Shown here one piece after another: positions 12,692-27,375 of a DNA stretch of 64,000 bases. The number at the start of each line of letters is the position of its first letter. Within the stretch, counting starts at the first letter, position 1. The notes beneath the pieces were generated by a model. It saw nothing but the letters and a program-made list of their open reading frames with translations, was not told where the DNA came from and searched no databases. The stretch comes from Vicugna pacos (Eukaryota; Chordata; Mammalia; Artiodactyla; Camelidae): contig NW_027328740.1 in assembly GCF_048564905.1 (NCBI RefSeq), positions 31,485,019 through 31,549,018 of the forward strand, read 5' to 3'. The translations under genes and the position numbers were made by a program.

Positions 12692-13347
12692 TCAGGGGAG
12701 TTTTCTCAACCTTTCTTTTAGAAAAACTTTTGAACTGCTGAATTCTTTTAAGATTTGCCGGTCTGTAGAATTCTCTAGCTCTGCCGTTATTTGAAATGGT
12801 GTTCATGTGGCATAGGCTACCCTAGGTGGCAGCATTTGGCCATTCAGGATATGGTCTGTGTCCTGGCACTCCTCCCTGTCCTGCAATATTGCTGCCGAGA
12901 TATCAGCTGAAACCCCTCTGGAGGTTTCCTTGTGACTATGTTGTTTCCTCCAGGTGCATTTTAAATCACTCGGATATTCGTGAACTTTGTTGATTTGAAT
13001 CATACAGCTGCTGGTAGGTCTATTGGGATTCCACCTCCTTCGGATGCTGTGTAATTCCTGAATTCGCATAGATGATTCTTTCTTGGCTTTCAGCAAGTTT
13101 CAGTCTGATTTTTCTACAGATAAATTTTCAGACACTTTTTGTTTCTTTATCTCTTGCTTTTCCATCTGGGACTCATGATTTCTATTCTTTCATGCCCTGT
13201 CTTAACCCAGGGTTCAACTGCAATGTTTTCATTTGTTTGCACTTGCTTTCCTATGTCTGCTTCTGACCGAGGTTTTTCTCTTCCCCTGTCTTCACAGTCA
13301 TTCACGCGTCCCTCTGCATTATCTAGTCTGCTAAGGACTGAATTTTA
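12692..13347 (-). mobile_element. LINE-1 ORF1 fossil in C3
   Basis: Canonical version. The open stretch is 12803-13096 and keeps the same stop and frame change as C1, so the breaks predate amplification. Confidence 0.84.
12819..12832 (+). promoter_or_regulatory. CTCF-like motif in C3
   Basis: Same 14-mer as in C1. Confidence 0.33.
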
Positions 13348-16300
13348 GCCCTGATATTATCACAACCATTGAGTTTCCTGATATTTTTGGCTCGTGTTGA
13401 GACTTTCTCTTCCCCTTTTCTGGTATTCTGCCTTTTGTGATTCTGAGACACTGGTGTTCTTCAGTGTTTTCCTGACCTTCATTTTCAACACTTGTTCTGG
13501 ATAGCGTTTTGCAGACTAGTTGTTTGAAAGCTTATCTTTTGCGCCTTCAATATCTTTGGAACTGAAAATGGTACTTCCTGTTTCTTTTACTGTTCTTCTT
13601 CATCTCTACTGGTCAGGTAATATCAGGTATCTAATGTAGACTTCTAGGGCTTTGTTAATTGAAAATTTTAGACTCTTGTCTCTACGCAATTCCATGGGAT
13701 TTCTGTGAGGACAATTTCTCCTAGGCATTGATGCCATAACCTGTACCTGTGTGTGTTGTTTGGTATATCTCCAATTGCTGGTGTTGCATTAGTTGTGATG
13801 AACAACCCATTCTACTTCGATTAGCATAACTTCATTTTGATTATACTTATCTCACACTTCTGAAAGTGCACAGGACACTTCCTCTTGTGGAAATGAAGCT
13901 TCTAAAAGTTCTCAGCTCTGCATTCTTCTCTATGTCATTTTGGAGTGTTTCCAAAACAGCAAACTGAGAGTGCTCTTCTGCTTTTTATTGCCACGGGAAT
14001 GTCCCAATGAAATGAGTTCTTTCCAGAGCTTCTCTGTCTACAGAAACACCAGTGGAAGCATATCTATGGATGTCACATATCAGGGCCTGCTGGAATGATC
14101 CCGCAGACCTTCCTTGTTGTCCTAGGTGCCGTACCGTGCCGGTGCCATCCAAAATGTAGCATCCGCTTTTGGGAGATAGTGCTGAAGGGAATGCTTCCTC
14201 TTCTCGCGCTGTGGACTTGGACCACTCTTCCTTGTCCTCTCATCCTTGTGGCACGGGTGCACGAAGGCAACCACAGAGTTGTTGCGCATCCTGTGACTCA
14301 AACCAAACCATAATCCCAGCCCAGGTTATGAATGTAGCATATCCTAAGGCTTTTCATTCTGATTTCAAATTCAAGGCCCCCTGGATCCCTCAGACCAGAT
14401 GCACGATATCTCTGATTCAGCCCCACACGTGCTCTATTGGCAAAATTCCCAATTGGTCCCTGGTCCTGCAGATGTACTGGGTGTGGCCATGGGACATATC
14501 GGTAATCGCAACCGCGCGACCAGTGTGGTTGATTTATTATTGGTACACAGTTCAGTTTGCTCTCTTGATTCGACCCACCACATCCCACAACGCACTCCAG
14601 ATCCCTGAGACTCAGCGTGTGCCATCATCCGTAGCTCTATGCCTCACTGACCATTGCCTCTGCTACCTCAAATTTGGCAGCTTGGATCTTGGTCTCAGAA
14701 TTAACTGTGGGGATATTTTGCGCTGGTTTCTTTGAGTTCTCTCAGCCAAGCATCTGCTGTGCACTCTTGTAAATCTCAGCACATCACCTTCAAACCCATG
14801 TCTCCTGTCCGCTTGAGAGTGTGCGTCCAAGTTAAACAGAGTTTCACCCTTGTTGCTCCATCACCAGGGGTCCGAACCTGCACTGGTTTCCATTCCCTGC
14901 TTTGCCTTCTCCTGCTTCCAGGTGTCCTGAGGCCTCATCCTGTCTTTGGGAGTAACAGACCTCTCTTCGGCCAGTGTCCTATGCTAAGGGCTGGGTGAGT
15001 GGATGTTTCCATTGCTCTGTACATGGGAGCGAGTGAGTGCAGGTTGCACTTCTTCTCTGCCAACTGGGCATCGATGAATCAACACTATCCAGATACATTT
15101 CACAGAAATGTGATATTTGCTTAGCTCTTTGTTTCTATACAGCCGTGGTGGGAGGGATTGTCCGAAGACAACTATTTTGACATTGTGTTGATATCCCATT
15201 TGCAGTCTTTAAGAAGTTTAACAGAACTCATTTACATGTTTTGGGAGTTATACGAAAATGGAGTTATTTTTTGAAACACACTAAATCGACCTAGAAGCCA
15301 GACTTGTCAATTTTGGTAACATTGTGTCAGCTCTACGGAAAAGCTAGACAGATAGAATGCAAACTAGCAGTCCTAACTGTTCAAGGGGTCATGTCAGCTC
15401 TTAACGGTTGAAGCCTCCGAACACAACAGGAACCATGAAATAACTATTTAAAATATGAAATAACCCCCAACCTTGGATACACTTGTGCATGTGATGCCCT
15501 TTACTCCCAATGACACCTACTGGCCAATGTTGGCATTTCAAGGAGTAACATCCCTCTCTAGGAAATTACTAGAGAAAACAAAACAAATATATACATTTAG
15601 GTTTGAATCCAAAAGCACCTTGAGGCATTAGAGCTATGAGAACCCTGCCTCAGCTATGGTAGTCTATTGAGAACCAGGTGTTCTTCTATCAGTGATGAGA
15701 ACGCTTAATCATCCGATCATGTTTGGTAAAGCCATTTAACGCAACCAAGTTGCACCCGCATGATATAGTGCCCACGGGGGCTTGACTCAAGTGAAAGACG
15801 ATCCACATAAGCTGTGTCTTTAATGTCATTGGCGACTTTTACAGTTCAGTTCACTTTCTGACTTGTACTATTTACCTTCACTGTCTTGAAAAACTGAAGC
15901 CTAATACAGATTCATGTTCAGTCAAAGATTCCCCTCACTTACCACACTCCCTTCACCCCAGGGAAGACATAAACACAACATTTGCTGAATCTAGCGGAAG
16001 GACATCGTTTCTAGGTGTGAGCTAAGTATTCAATTTTATCTATTTCAGCCGAGACTATTTGACCTTTAAGGTGTTCACTGTTGTTCACAGAGAGTGAAGC
16101 TGGAGGAACTCTGATTCTAGGAGGGGCTTGCTCTTCTCGTAATGGCTTCATTGCAGCTCAGGTACTGATCCTTCAAAATGGATGCCTGAGTGGAGGGGAG
16201 GCAAGGGCAAGTGCTCACTAGCTAGGCCCAAACCTGGGAAAAGGCTTACCTGGGCTTGTTGAATTTTGGTCTGAATGGCTTGGGAATGCCCCTTGGGACG

Positions 16301-16781
16301 TGTGGATTCTCACGACCTCTTCCAAGAACAGGAGCGTTTTGATCATCTCTGCCATTTCTTCTCCTTCAGACGTCAGGGACCTTGGACCCGTTTTTGGAGA
16401 AGAGAATTGAGGAACTTCCTCAAGTCCACGTTGGCACTCCGTATGTTTCTGCCTGTATCAGTGAGTTTCAATATGTCTCATGAATGTCTTTTGAGCCTGG
16501 TATCCTCTACAGCTGTCTCCACGCCAGTATTCTCCATTGTAGCAGAACATCTCTCATCCATGTGTTCGCATCTCTCCTCAATCCGTGCAGCCAGCTTATC
16601 GGCCAGCTTGTCTTCGTGTCTCCCCTAAAGTCGACTTCACCAGGACTGGGCAAGTCTGAAAGTACCTCGGAGCCTGACCAGTAAGCTGATGACAGGCAGA
16701 TCTTCCACTGTCTGCCCTTTCAGGTTCTGGAAACTGACCTGTGACCTCAGGTCTTTGGGCAGCAGCAGTATCTCGAACTTA

Positions 16782-17072
16782 CACAGCTTCCCGGACCAAA
16801 GACCTAAGCCAAGCTCCACAGAGGGCGGCAGCCCCTCCATCACACTGATCCACCCACAGAACTCTGCCCGGTTACCTAGGATCCAACAGCCACAACAAGC
16901 CTCGCGGTACACACCAACATTCCACCTGGAATCCAACCGCTAACTGCCATCCCCAATGGCTGCTGCATCTTGTCAGTGTTGGGGGAGGGGCTGCATCCGA
17001 CGAGAGGTTCCTAAGGTAAATGTGATTCTACCCACTAGCGTCCCATGGGCCTTTCTTCTTCCCTCTTTCCTT
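16782..17072. promoter_or_regulatory. Conserved block of C4, CTCF-like core 16815-16828
   Basis: No difference from C3 seen. Confidence 0.33.
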
Positions 17073-17988
17073 TTGTTCAGAGCTCTATGCACCGTACCAA
17101 TGGAGGGAAGTGTGTCCCTTTTCAGTTGATGGTTTCACACGTCTTTAAACTTTCTAACAGTTCACAGTACACAGGGACCCACTAAAGGAGACTTATGTTC
17201 CTATAATATCCGTACACCCGGAATACATATGCGTCGCCTGATTTCTGCTGAAACACCCACACTCTCAGGACATGGATCCATTGGATTCATGGGGGCTGAA
17301 ATTCCAAGAAATGAAACCAACCCCAATGTGCACTTTGCTGTCGGTCTCTTTTGCACTTAGTACACTTTGGCAGAGCTACTTGCCTTTGTTATAGGCTTCT
17401 TACATTTCTTCTCTACGTAGCCTAGAATATGGCATTCCTTCATCCTGTTGGAAGACATACAAGTCTACATCACGGACTAGGAATCCATTTGATTCCAAAT
17501 CGGCATTAGTGTTAGGTCACGATATGCTCTTATGAATCAAAATTTACGAATATGAATGCACGCTTCTGATTTCCGAATACAAGTGTGCTGAGTACATGCA
17601 AGCCACGATACTGGGTCGATGCGTTCTGAATGACCCTTGACCTCACCTTGAGTATTTTCTTTTGAATAATCATGGTTCCCTTTGTATATGTCAGCCAACC
17701 ATACCATTTTGGTGCTTGTTTGTTGGTTTGATTCTTTGTTGGTCTTCTTCTCGCTTGTTTTGCAAACACGTCAGGCCATGCATCTCTCCTTTCGCTTCAA
17801 ACAGAGTCAAATAAGCTGATTCACTTAAGAGAGTGCTTCCAATCACCTATGATTTCCTGCTTCCCTCTCCCATCTTTAGGGTTTTGATGTCCTCCTTAAG
17901 TTCTTCTTCTTTCTTCTCTGCCACACATGCTCTTCTTGCATTTCCAATAATGGTTTCTTCTTTCCATTCCATCTTGCTGCTTTTCTAT

Positions 17989-18644
17989 TCAGGGGAGTTT
18001 TCTCAACCTTTCTTTTAGAAAAACTTTTGAACTGCTGAATTCTTTTAAGATTTGCCGGTCTGTAGAATTCTCTAGCTCTGCCGTTATTTGAAATGGTGTT
18101 CATGTGGCATAGGCTACCCTAGGTGGCAGCATTTGGCCATTCAGGATATGGTCTGTGTCCTGGCACTCCTCCCTGTCCTGCAATATTGCTGCCGAGATAT
18201 CAGCTGAAACCCCTCTGGAGGTTTCCTTGTGACTATGTTGTTTCCTCCAGGTGCATTTTAAATCACTCGGATATTCGTGAACTTTGTTGATTTGAATCAT
18301 ACAGCTGCTGGTAGGTCTATTGGGATTCCACCTCCTTCGGATGCTGTGTAATTCCTGAATTCGCATAGATGATTCTTTCTTGGCTTTCAGCAAGTTTCAG
18401 TCTGATTTTTCTACAGATAAATTTTCAGACACTTTTTGTTTCTTTATCTCTTGCTTTTCCATCTGGGACTCATGATTTCTATTCTTTCATGCCCTGTCTT
18501 AACCCAGGGTTCAACTGCAATGTTTTCATTTGTTTGCACTTGCTTTCCTATGTCTGCTTCTGACCGAGGTTTTTCTCTTCCCCTGTCTTCACAGTCATTC
18601 ACGCGTCCCTCTGCATTATCTAGTCTGCTAAGGACTGAATTTTA
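17989..18644 (-). mobile_element. LINE-1 ORF1 fossil in C4
   Basis: Canonical version, open stretch 18100-18393, identical in translation to C3. Confidence 0.84.
18116..18129 (+). promoter_or_regulatory. CTCF-like motif in C4
   Basis: Same 14-mer as in C1. Confidence 0.33.
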
Positions 18645-21600
18645 GCCCTGATATTATCACAACCATTGAGTTTCCTGATATTTTTGGCTCGTGTTGAGAC
18701 TTTCTCTTCCCCTTTTCTGGTATTCTGCCTTTTGTGATTCTGAGACACTGGTGTTCTTCAGTGTTTTCCTGACCTTCATTTTCAACACTTGTTCTGGATA
18801 GCGTTTTGCAGACTAGTTGTTTGAAAGCTTATCTTTTGCGCCTTCAATATCTTTGGAACTGAAAATGGTACTTCCTGTTTCTTTTACTGTTCTTCTTCAT
18901 CTCTACTGGTCAGGTAATATCAGGTATCTAATGTAGACTTCTAGGGCTTTGTTAATTGAAAATTTTAGACTCTTGTCTCTACGCAATTCCATGGGATTTC
19001 TGTGAGGACAATTTCTCCTAGGCATTGATGCCATAACCTGTACCTGTGTGTGTTGTTTGGTATATCTCCAATTGCTGGTGTTGCATTAGTTGTGATGAAC
19101 AACCCATTCTACTTCGATTAGCATAACTTCATTTTGATTATACTTATCTCACACTTCTGAAAGTGCACAGGACACTTCCTCTTGTGGAAATGAAGCTTCT
19201 AAAAGTTCTCAGCTCTGCATTCTTCTCTATGTCATTTTGGAGTGTTTCCAAAACAGCAAACTGAGAGTGCTCTTCTGCTTTTTATTGCCACGGGAATGTC
19301 CCAATGAAATGAGTTCTTTCCAGAGCTTCTCTGTCTACAGAAACACCAGTGGAAGCATATCTATGGATGTCACATATCAGGGCCTGCTGGAATGATCCCG
19401 CAGACCTTCCTTGTTGTCCTAGGTGCCGTACCGTGCCGGTGCCATCCAAAATGTAGCATCCGCTTTTGGGAGATAGTGCTGAAGGGAATGCTTCCTCTTC
19501 TCGCGCTGTGGACTTGGACCACTCTTCCTTGTCCTCTCATCCTTGTGGCACGGGTGCACGAAGGCAACCACAGAGTTGTTGCGCATCCTGTGACTCAAAC
19601 CAAACCATAATCCCAGCCCAGGTTATGAATGTAGCATATCCTAAGGCTTTTCATTCTGATTTCAAATTCAAGGCCCCCTGGATCCCTCAGACCAGATGCA
19701 CGATATCTCTGATTCAGCCCCACACGTGCTCTATTGGCAAAATTCCCAATTGGTCCCTGGTCCTGCAGATGTACTGGGTGTGGCCATGGGACATATCGGT
19801 AATCGCAACCGCGCGACCAGTGTGGTTGATTTATTATTGGTACACAGTTCAGTTTGCTCTCTTGATTCGACCCACCACATCCCACAACGCACTCCAGATC
19901 CCTGAGACTCAGCGTGTGCCATCATCCGTAGCTCTATGCCTCACTGACCATTGCCTCTGCTACCTCAAATTTGGCAGCTTGGATCTTGGTCTCAGAATTA
20001 ACTGTGGGGATATTTTGCGCTGGTTTCTTTGAGTTCTCTCAGCCAAGCATCTGCTGTGCACTCTTGTAAATCTCAGCACATCACCTTCAAACCCATGTCT
20101 CCTGTCCGCTTGAGAGTGTGCGTCCAAGTTAAACAGAGTTTCACCCTTGTTGCTCCATCACCAGGGGTCCGAACCTGCACTGGTTTCCATTCCCTGCTTT
20201 GCCTTCTCCTGCTTCCAGGTGTCCTGAGGCCTCATCCTGTCTTTGGGAGTAACAGACCTCTCTTCGGCCAGTGTCCTATGCTAAGGGCTGGGTGAGTGGA
20301 TGTTTCCATTGCTCTGTACATGGGAGCGAGTGAGTGCAGGTTGCACTTCTTCTCTGCCAACTGGGCATCGATGAATCAACACTATCCAGATACATTTCAC
20401 AGAAATGTGATATTTGCTTAGCTCTTTGTTTCTATACAGCCGTGGTGGGAGGGATTGTCCGAAGACAACTATTTTGACATTGTGTTGATATCCCATTTGC
20501 AGTCTTTAAGAAGTTTAACAGAACTCATTTACATGTTTTGGGAGTTATACGAAAATGGAGTTATTTTTTGAAACACACTAAATCGACCTAGAAGCCAGAC
20601 TTGTCAATTTTGGTAACATTGTGTCAGCTCTACGGAAAAGCTAGACAGATAGAATGCAAACTAGCAGTCCTAACTGTTCAAGGGGTCATGTCAGCTCTTA
20701 ACGGTTGAAGCCTCCGAACACAACAGGAACCATGAAATAACTATTTAAAATATGAAATAACCCCCAACCTTGGATATACTTGTGCATGTGATGCCCTTTA
20801 CTCCCAATGACACCTACTGGCCAATGTTGGCATTTCAAGGAGTAACATCCCTCTCTAGGAAATTACTAGAGAAAACAAAACAAATATATACATTTAGGTT
20901 TGAATCCAAAAGCACCTTGAGGCATTAGAGCTATGAGAACCCTGCCTCAGCTATGGTAGTCTATTGAGAACCAGGTGTTCTTCTATCAGTGATGAGAACG
21001 CTTAATCATCCGATCATGTTTGGTAAAGCCATTTAACGCAACCAAGTTGCACCCGCATGATATAGTGCCCACGGGGGCTTGACTCAAGTGAAAGACGATC
21101 CACATAAGCTGTGTCTTTAATGTCATTGGCGACTTTTACAGTTCAGTTCACTTTCTGACTTGTACTATTTACCTTCACTGTCTTGAAAAACTGAAGCCTA
21201 ATACAGATTCATGTTCAGTCAAAGATTCCCCTCACTTACCACACTCCCTTCACCCCAGGGAAGACATAAACACAACATTTGCTGAATCTAGCGGAAGGAC
21301 ATCGTTTCTAGGTGTGAGCTAAGTATTCAATTTTATCTATTTCAGCCGAGACTATTTGACCTTTAAGGTGTTCACTGTTGTTCACAGAGAGTGAAGCTGG
21401 AGGAACTCTGATTCTAGGAGGGGCTTGCTCTTCTCGTAATGGCTTCATTGCAGCTCAGGTACTGATCCTTCAAAATGGATGCCTGAGTGGAGGGGAGGCA
21501 AGGGCAAGTGCTCACTAGCTAGGCCCAAACCTGGGAAAAGGCTTACCTGGGCTTGTTGAATTTTGGTCTGAATGGCTTGGGAATGCCCCTTGGGACGTGT

Positions 21601-22078
21601 GGATTCTCACGACCTCTTCCAAGAACAGGAGCGTTTTGATCATCTCTGCCATTTCTTCTCCTTCAGACGTCAGGGACCTTGGACCCGTTTTTGGAGAAGA
21701 GAATTGAGGAACTTCCTCAAGTCCACGTTGGCACTCCGTATGTTTCTGCCTGTATCAGTGAGTTTCAATATGTCTCATGAATGTCTTTTGAGCCTGGTAT
21801 CCTCTACAGCTGTCTCCACGCCAGTATTCTCCATTGTAGCAGAACATCTCTCATCCATGTGTTCGCATCTCTCCTCAATCCGTGCAGCCAGCTTATCGGC
21901 CAGCTTGTCTTCGTGTCTCCCCTAAAGTCGACTTCACCAGGACTGGGCAAGTCTGAAAGTACCTCGGAGCCTGACCAGTAAGCTGATGACAGGCAGATCT
22001 TCCACTGTCTGCCCTTTCAGGTTCTGGAAACTGACCTGTGACCTCAGGTCTTTGGGCAGCAGCAGTATCTCGAACTTA

Positions 22079-22369
22079 CACAGCTTCCCGGACCAAAGAC
22101 CTAAGCCAAGCTCCACAGAGGGCGGCAGCCCCTCCATCACACTGATCCACCCACAGAACTCTGCCCGGTTACCTAGGATCCAACAGCCACAACAAGCCTC
22201 GCGGTACACACCAACATTCCACCTGGAATCCAACCGCTAACTGCCATCCCCAATGGCTGCTGCATCTTGTCAGTGTTGGGGGAGGGGCTGCATCCGACGA
22301 GAGGTTCCTAAGGTAAATGTGATTCTACCCACTAGCGTCCCATGGGCCTTTCTTCTTCCCTCTTTCCTT
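22079..22369. promoter_or_regulatory. Conserved block of C5, CTCF-like core 22112-22125
   Basis: No difference from C3 seen. Confidence 0.33.
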
Positions 22370-23285
22370 TTGTTCAGAGCTCTATGCACCGTACCAATGG
22401 AGGGAAGTGTGTCCCTTTTCAGTTGATGGTTTCACACGTCTTTAAACTTTCTAACAGTTCACAGTACACAGGGACCCACTAAAGGAGACTTATGTTCCTA
22501 TAATATCCGTACACCCGGAATACATATGCGTCGCCTGATTTCTGCTGAAACACCCACACTCTCAGGACATGGATCCATTGGATTCATGGGGGCTGAAATT
22601 CCAAGAAATGAAACCAACCCCAATGTGCACTTTGCTGTCGGTCTCTTTTGCACTTAGTACACTTTGGCAGAGCTACTTGCCTTTGTTATAGGCTTCTTAC
22701 ATTTCTTCTCTACGTAGCCTAGAATATGGCATTCCTTCATCCTGTTGGAAGACATACAAGTCTACATCACGGACTAGGAATCCATTTGATTCCAAATCGG
22801 CATTAGTGTTAGGTCACGATATGCTCTTATGAATCAAAATTTACGAATATGAATGCACGCTTCTGATTTCCGAATACAAGTGTGCTGAGTACATGCAAGC
22901 CACGATACTGGGTCGATGCGTTCTGAATGACCCTTGACCTCACCTTGAGTATTTTCTTTTGAATAATCATGGTTCCCTTTGTATATGTCAGCCAACCATA
23001 CCATTTTGGTGCTTGTTTGTTGGTTTGATTCTTTGTTGGTCTTCTTCTCGCTTGTTTTGCAAACACGTCAGGCCATGCATCTCTCCTTTCGCTTCAAACA
23101 GAGTCAAATAAGCTGATTCACTTAAGAGAGTGCTTCCAATCACCTATGATTTCCTGCTTCCCTCTCCCATCTTTAGGGTTTTGATGTCCTCCTTAAGTTC
23201 TTCTTCTTTCTTCTCTGCCACACATGCTCTTCTTGCATTTCCAATAATGGTTTCTTCTTTCCATTCCATCTTGCTGCTTTTCTAT

Positions 23286-23941
23286 TCAGGGGAGTTTTCT
23301 CAACCTTTCTTTTAGAAAAACTTTTGAACTGCTGAATTCTTTTAAGATTTGCCGGTCTGTAGAATTCTCTAGCTCTGCCGTTATTTGAAATGGTGTTCAT
23401 GTGGCATAGGCTACCCTAGGTGGCAGCATTTGGCCATTCAGGATATGGTCTGTGTCCTGGCACTCCTCCCTGTCCTGCAATATTGCTGCCGAGATATCAG
23501 CTGAAACCCCTCTGGAGGTTTCCTTGTGACTATGTTGTTTCCTCCAGGTGCATTTTAAATCACTCGGATATTCGTGAACTTTGTTGATTTGAATCATACA
23601 GCTGCTGGTAGGTCTATTGGGATTCCACCTCCTTCGGATGCTGTGTAATTCCTGAATTCGCATAGATGATTCTTTCTTGGCTTTCAGCAAGTTTCAGTCT
23701 GATTTTTCTACAGATAAATTTTCAGACACTTTTTGTTTCTTTATCTCTTGCTTTTCCATCTGGGACTCATGATTTCTATTCTTTCATGCCCTGTCTTAAC
23801 CCAGGGTTCAACTGCAATGTTTTCATTTGTTTGCACTTGCTTTCCTATGTCTGCTTCTGACCGAGGTTTTTCTCTTCCCCTGTCTTCACAGTCATTCACG
23901 CGTCCCTCTGCATTATCTAGTCTGCTAAGGACTGAATTTTA
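23286..23941 (-). mobile_element. LINE-1 ORF1 fossil in C5
   Basis: Canonical version, open stretch 23397-23690, identical in translation to C3. Confidence 0.84.
23413..23426 (+). promoter_or_regulatory. CTCF-like motif in C5
   Basis: Same 14-mer as in C1. Confidence 0.33.
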
Positions 23942-26900
23942 GCCCTGATATTATCACAACCATTGAGTTTCCTGATATTTTTGGCTCGTGTTGAGACTTT
24001 CTCTTCCCCTTTTCTGGTATTCTGCCTTTTGTGATTCTGAGACACTGGTGTTCTTCAGTGTTTTCCTGACCTTCATTTTCAACACTTGTTCTGGATAGCG
24101 TTTTGCAGACTAGTTGTTTGAAAGCTTATCTTTTGCGCCTTCAATATCTTTGGAACTGAAAATGGTACTTCCTGTTTCTTTTACTGTTCTTCTTCATCTC
24201 TACTGGTCAGGTAATATCAGGTATCTAATGTAGACTTCTAGGGCTTTGTTAATTGAAAATTTTAGACTCTTGTCTCTACGCAATTCCATGGGATTTCTGT
24301 GAGGACAATTTCTCCTAGGCATTGATGCCATAACCTGTACCTGTGTGTGTTGTTTGGTATATCTCCAATTGCTGGTGTTGCATTAGTTGTGATGAACAAC
24401 CCATTCTACTTCGATTAGCATAATTTCATTTTGATTATACTTATCTCACACTTCTGAAAGTGCACAGGACACTTCCTCTTGTGGAAATGAAGCTTCTAAA
24501 AGTTCTCAGCTCTGCATTCTTCTCTATGTCATTTTGGAGTGTTTCCAAAACAGCAAACTGAGAGTGCTCTTCTGCTTTTTATTGCCACGGGAATGTCCCA
24601 ATGAAATGAGTTCTTTCCAGAGCTTCTCTGTCTACAGAAACACCAGTGGAAGCATATCTATGGATGTCACATATCAGGGCCTGCTGGAATGATCCCGCAG
24701 ACCTTCCTTGTTGTCCTAGGTGCCGTACCGTGCCGGTGCCATCCAAAATGTAGCATCCGCTTTTGGGAGATAGTGCTGAAGGGAATGCTTCCTCTTCTCG
24801 CGCTGTGGACTTGGACCACTCTTCCTTGTCCTCTCATCCTTGTGGCACGGGTGCACGAAGGCAACCACAGAGTTGTTGCGCATCCTGTGACTCAAACCAA
24901 ACCATAATCCCAGCCCAGGTTATGAATGTAGCATATCCTAAGGCTTTTCATTCTGATTTCAAATTCAAGGCCCCCTGGATCCCTCAGACCAGATGCACGA
25001 TATCTCTGATTCAGCCCCACACGTGCTCTATTGGCAAAATTCCCAATTGGTCCCTGGTCCTGCAGATGTACTGGGTGTGGCCATGGGACATATCGGTAAT
25101 CGCAACCGCGCGACCAGTGTGGTTGATTTATTATTGGTACACAGTTCGGTTTGCTCTCTTGATTCGACCCACCACATCCCACAACGCACTCCAGATCCCT
25201 GAGACTCAGCGTGTGCCATCATCCGTAGCTCTATGCCTCACTGACCATTGCCTCTGCTACCTCAAATTTGGCAGCTTGGATCTTGGTCTCAGAATTAACT
25301 GTGGGGATATTTTGCGCTGGTTTCTTTGAGTTCTCTCAGCCAAGCATCTGCTGTGCACTCTTGTAAATCTCAGCACATCACCTTCAAACCCATGTCTCCT
25401 GTCCGCTTGAGAGTGTGCGTCCAAGTTAAACAGAGTTTCACCCTTGTTGCTCCATCACCAGGGGTCCGAACCTGCACTGGTTTCCATTCCCTGCTTTGCC
25501 TTCTCCTGCTTTCAGGTGTCCTGAGGCCTCATCCTGTCTTTGGGAGTAACAGACCTCTCTTCGGCCAGTGTCCTATGCTAAGGGCTGGGTGAGTGGATGT
25601 TTCCATTGCTCTGTACATGGGAGCGAGTGAGTGCAGGTTGCACTTCTTCTCTGCCAACTGGGCATCGATGAATCAACACTATCCAGATACATTTCACAGA
25701 AATGTGATATTTGCTTAGCTCTTTGTTTCTATACAGCCGTGGTGGGAGGGATTGTCCGAAGACAACTATTTTGACATTGTGTTGATATCCCATTTGCAGT
25801 CTTTAAGAAGTTTAACAGAACTCATTTACATGTTTTGGGAGTTATACGAAAATGGAGTTATTTTTTGAAACACACTAAATCGACCTAGAAGCCAGACTTG
25901 TCAATTTTGGTAACATTGTGTCAGCTCTACGGAAAAGCTAGACAGATAGAATGCAAACTAGCAGTCCTAACTGTTCAAGGGGTCATGTCAGCTCTTAACG
26001 GTTGAAGCCTCCGAACACAACAGGAACCATGAAATAACTATTTAAAATATGAAATAACCCCCAACCTTGGATATACTTGTGCATGTGATGCCCTTTACTC
26101 CCAATGACACCTACTGGCCAATGTTGGCATTTCAAGGAGTAACATCCCTCTCTAGGAAATTACTAGAGAAAACAAAACAAATATATACATTTAGGTTTGA
26201 ATCCAAAAGCACCTTGAGGCATTAGAGCTATGAGAACCCTGCCTCAGCTATGGTAGTCTATTGAGAACCAGGTGTTCTTCTATCAGTGATGAGAACGCTT
26301 AATCATCCGATCATGTTTGGTAAAGCCATTTAACGCAACCAAGTTGCACCCGCATGATATAGTGCCCACGGGGGCTTGACTCAAGTGAAAGACGATCCAC
26401 ATAAGCTGTGTCTTTAATGTCATTGGCGACTTTTACAGTTCAGTTCACTTTCTGACTTGTACTATTTACCTTCACTGTCTTGAAAAACTGAAGCCTAATA
26501 CAGATTCATGTTCAGTCAAAGATTCCCCTCACTTACCACACTCCCTTCACCCCAGGGAAGACATAAACACAACATTTGCTGAATCTAGCGGAAGGACATC
26601 GTTTCTAGGTGTGAGCTAAGTATTCAATTTTATCTATTTCAGCCGAGACTATTTGACCTTTAAGGTGTTCACTGTTGTTCACAGAGAGTGAAGCTGGAGG
26701 AACTCTGATTCTAGGAGGGGCTTGCTCTTCTCGTAATGGCTTCATTGCAGCTCAGGTACTGATCCTTCAAAATGGATGCCTGAGTGGAGGGGAGGCAAGG
26801 GCAAGTGCTCACTAGCTAGGCCCAAACCTGGGAAAAGGCTTACCTGGGCTTGTTGAATTTTGGTCTGAATGGCTTGGGAATGCCCCTTGGGACGTGTGGA

Positions 26901-27375
26901 TTCTCACGACCTCTTCCAAGAACAGGAGCGTTTTGATCATCTCTGCCATTTCTTCTCCTTCAGACGTCAGGGACCTTGGACCCGTTTTTGGAGAAGAGAA
27001 TTGAGGAACTTCCTCAAGTCCACGTTGGCACTCCGTATGTTTCTGCCTGTATCAGTGAGTTTCAATATGTCTCATGAATGTCTTTTGAGCCTGGTATCCT
27101 CTACAGCTGTCTCCACGCCAGTATTCTCCATTGTAGCAGAACATCTCTCATCCATGTGTTCGCATCTCTCCTCAATCCGTGCAGCCAGCTTATCGGCCAG
27201 CTTGTCTTCGTGTCTCCCCTAAAGTCGACTTCACCAGGACTGGGCAAGTCTGAAAGTACCTCGGAGCCTGACCAGTAAGCTGATGACAGGCAGATCTTCC
27301 ACTGTCTGCCCTTTCAGGTTCTGGAAACTGACCTGTGACCTCAGGTCTTTGGGCAGCAGCAGTATCTCGAACTTA

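Larger units (their letters stand above)
10593..15889. repeat. Repeat unit C3 (canonical, type B leader)
   Basis: This is the first of five consecutive near-identical 5297-bp units. The type B leader is marked by agagtgaag near 10795 and by a run without stops on the plus strand at 10978-11331. It differs from C4 at only a very few positions by eye, for example T/C at the base corresponding to the ggata[t/c]acttg site. Confidence 0.95.
15890..21186. repeat. Repeat unit C4 (canonical, type B leader)
   Basis: The 5297-bp unit is almost indistinguishable from C3. A private C in ggatacacttg near 15480 separates it from its neighbours. It shares the A at 19851 with C2 and C3. Confidence 0.95.
21187..26483. 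repeat. Repeat unit C5 (canonical, type B leader)
   Basis: This is a 5297-bp core unit. It shares a C-to-T change at 25512 only with the next unit (C6, at 30809), as expected if C5 and C6 arose by local duplication or exchange. It has a private T near 24424. Confidence 0.95.
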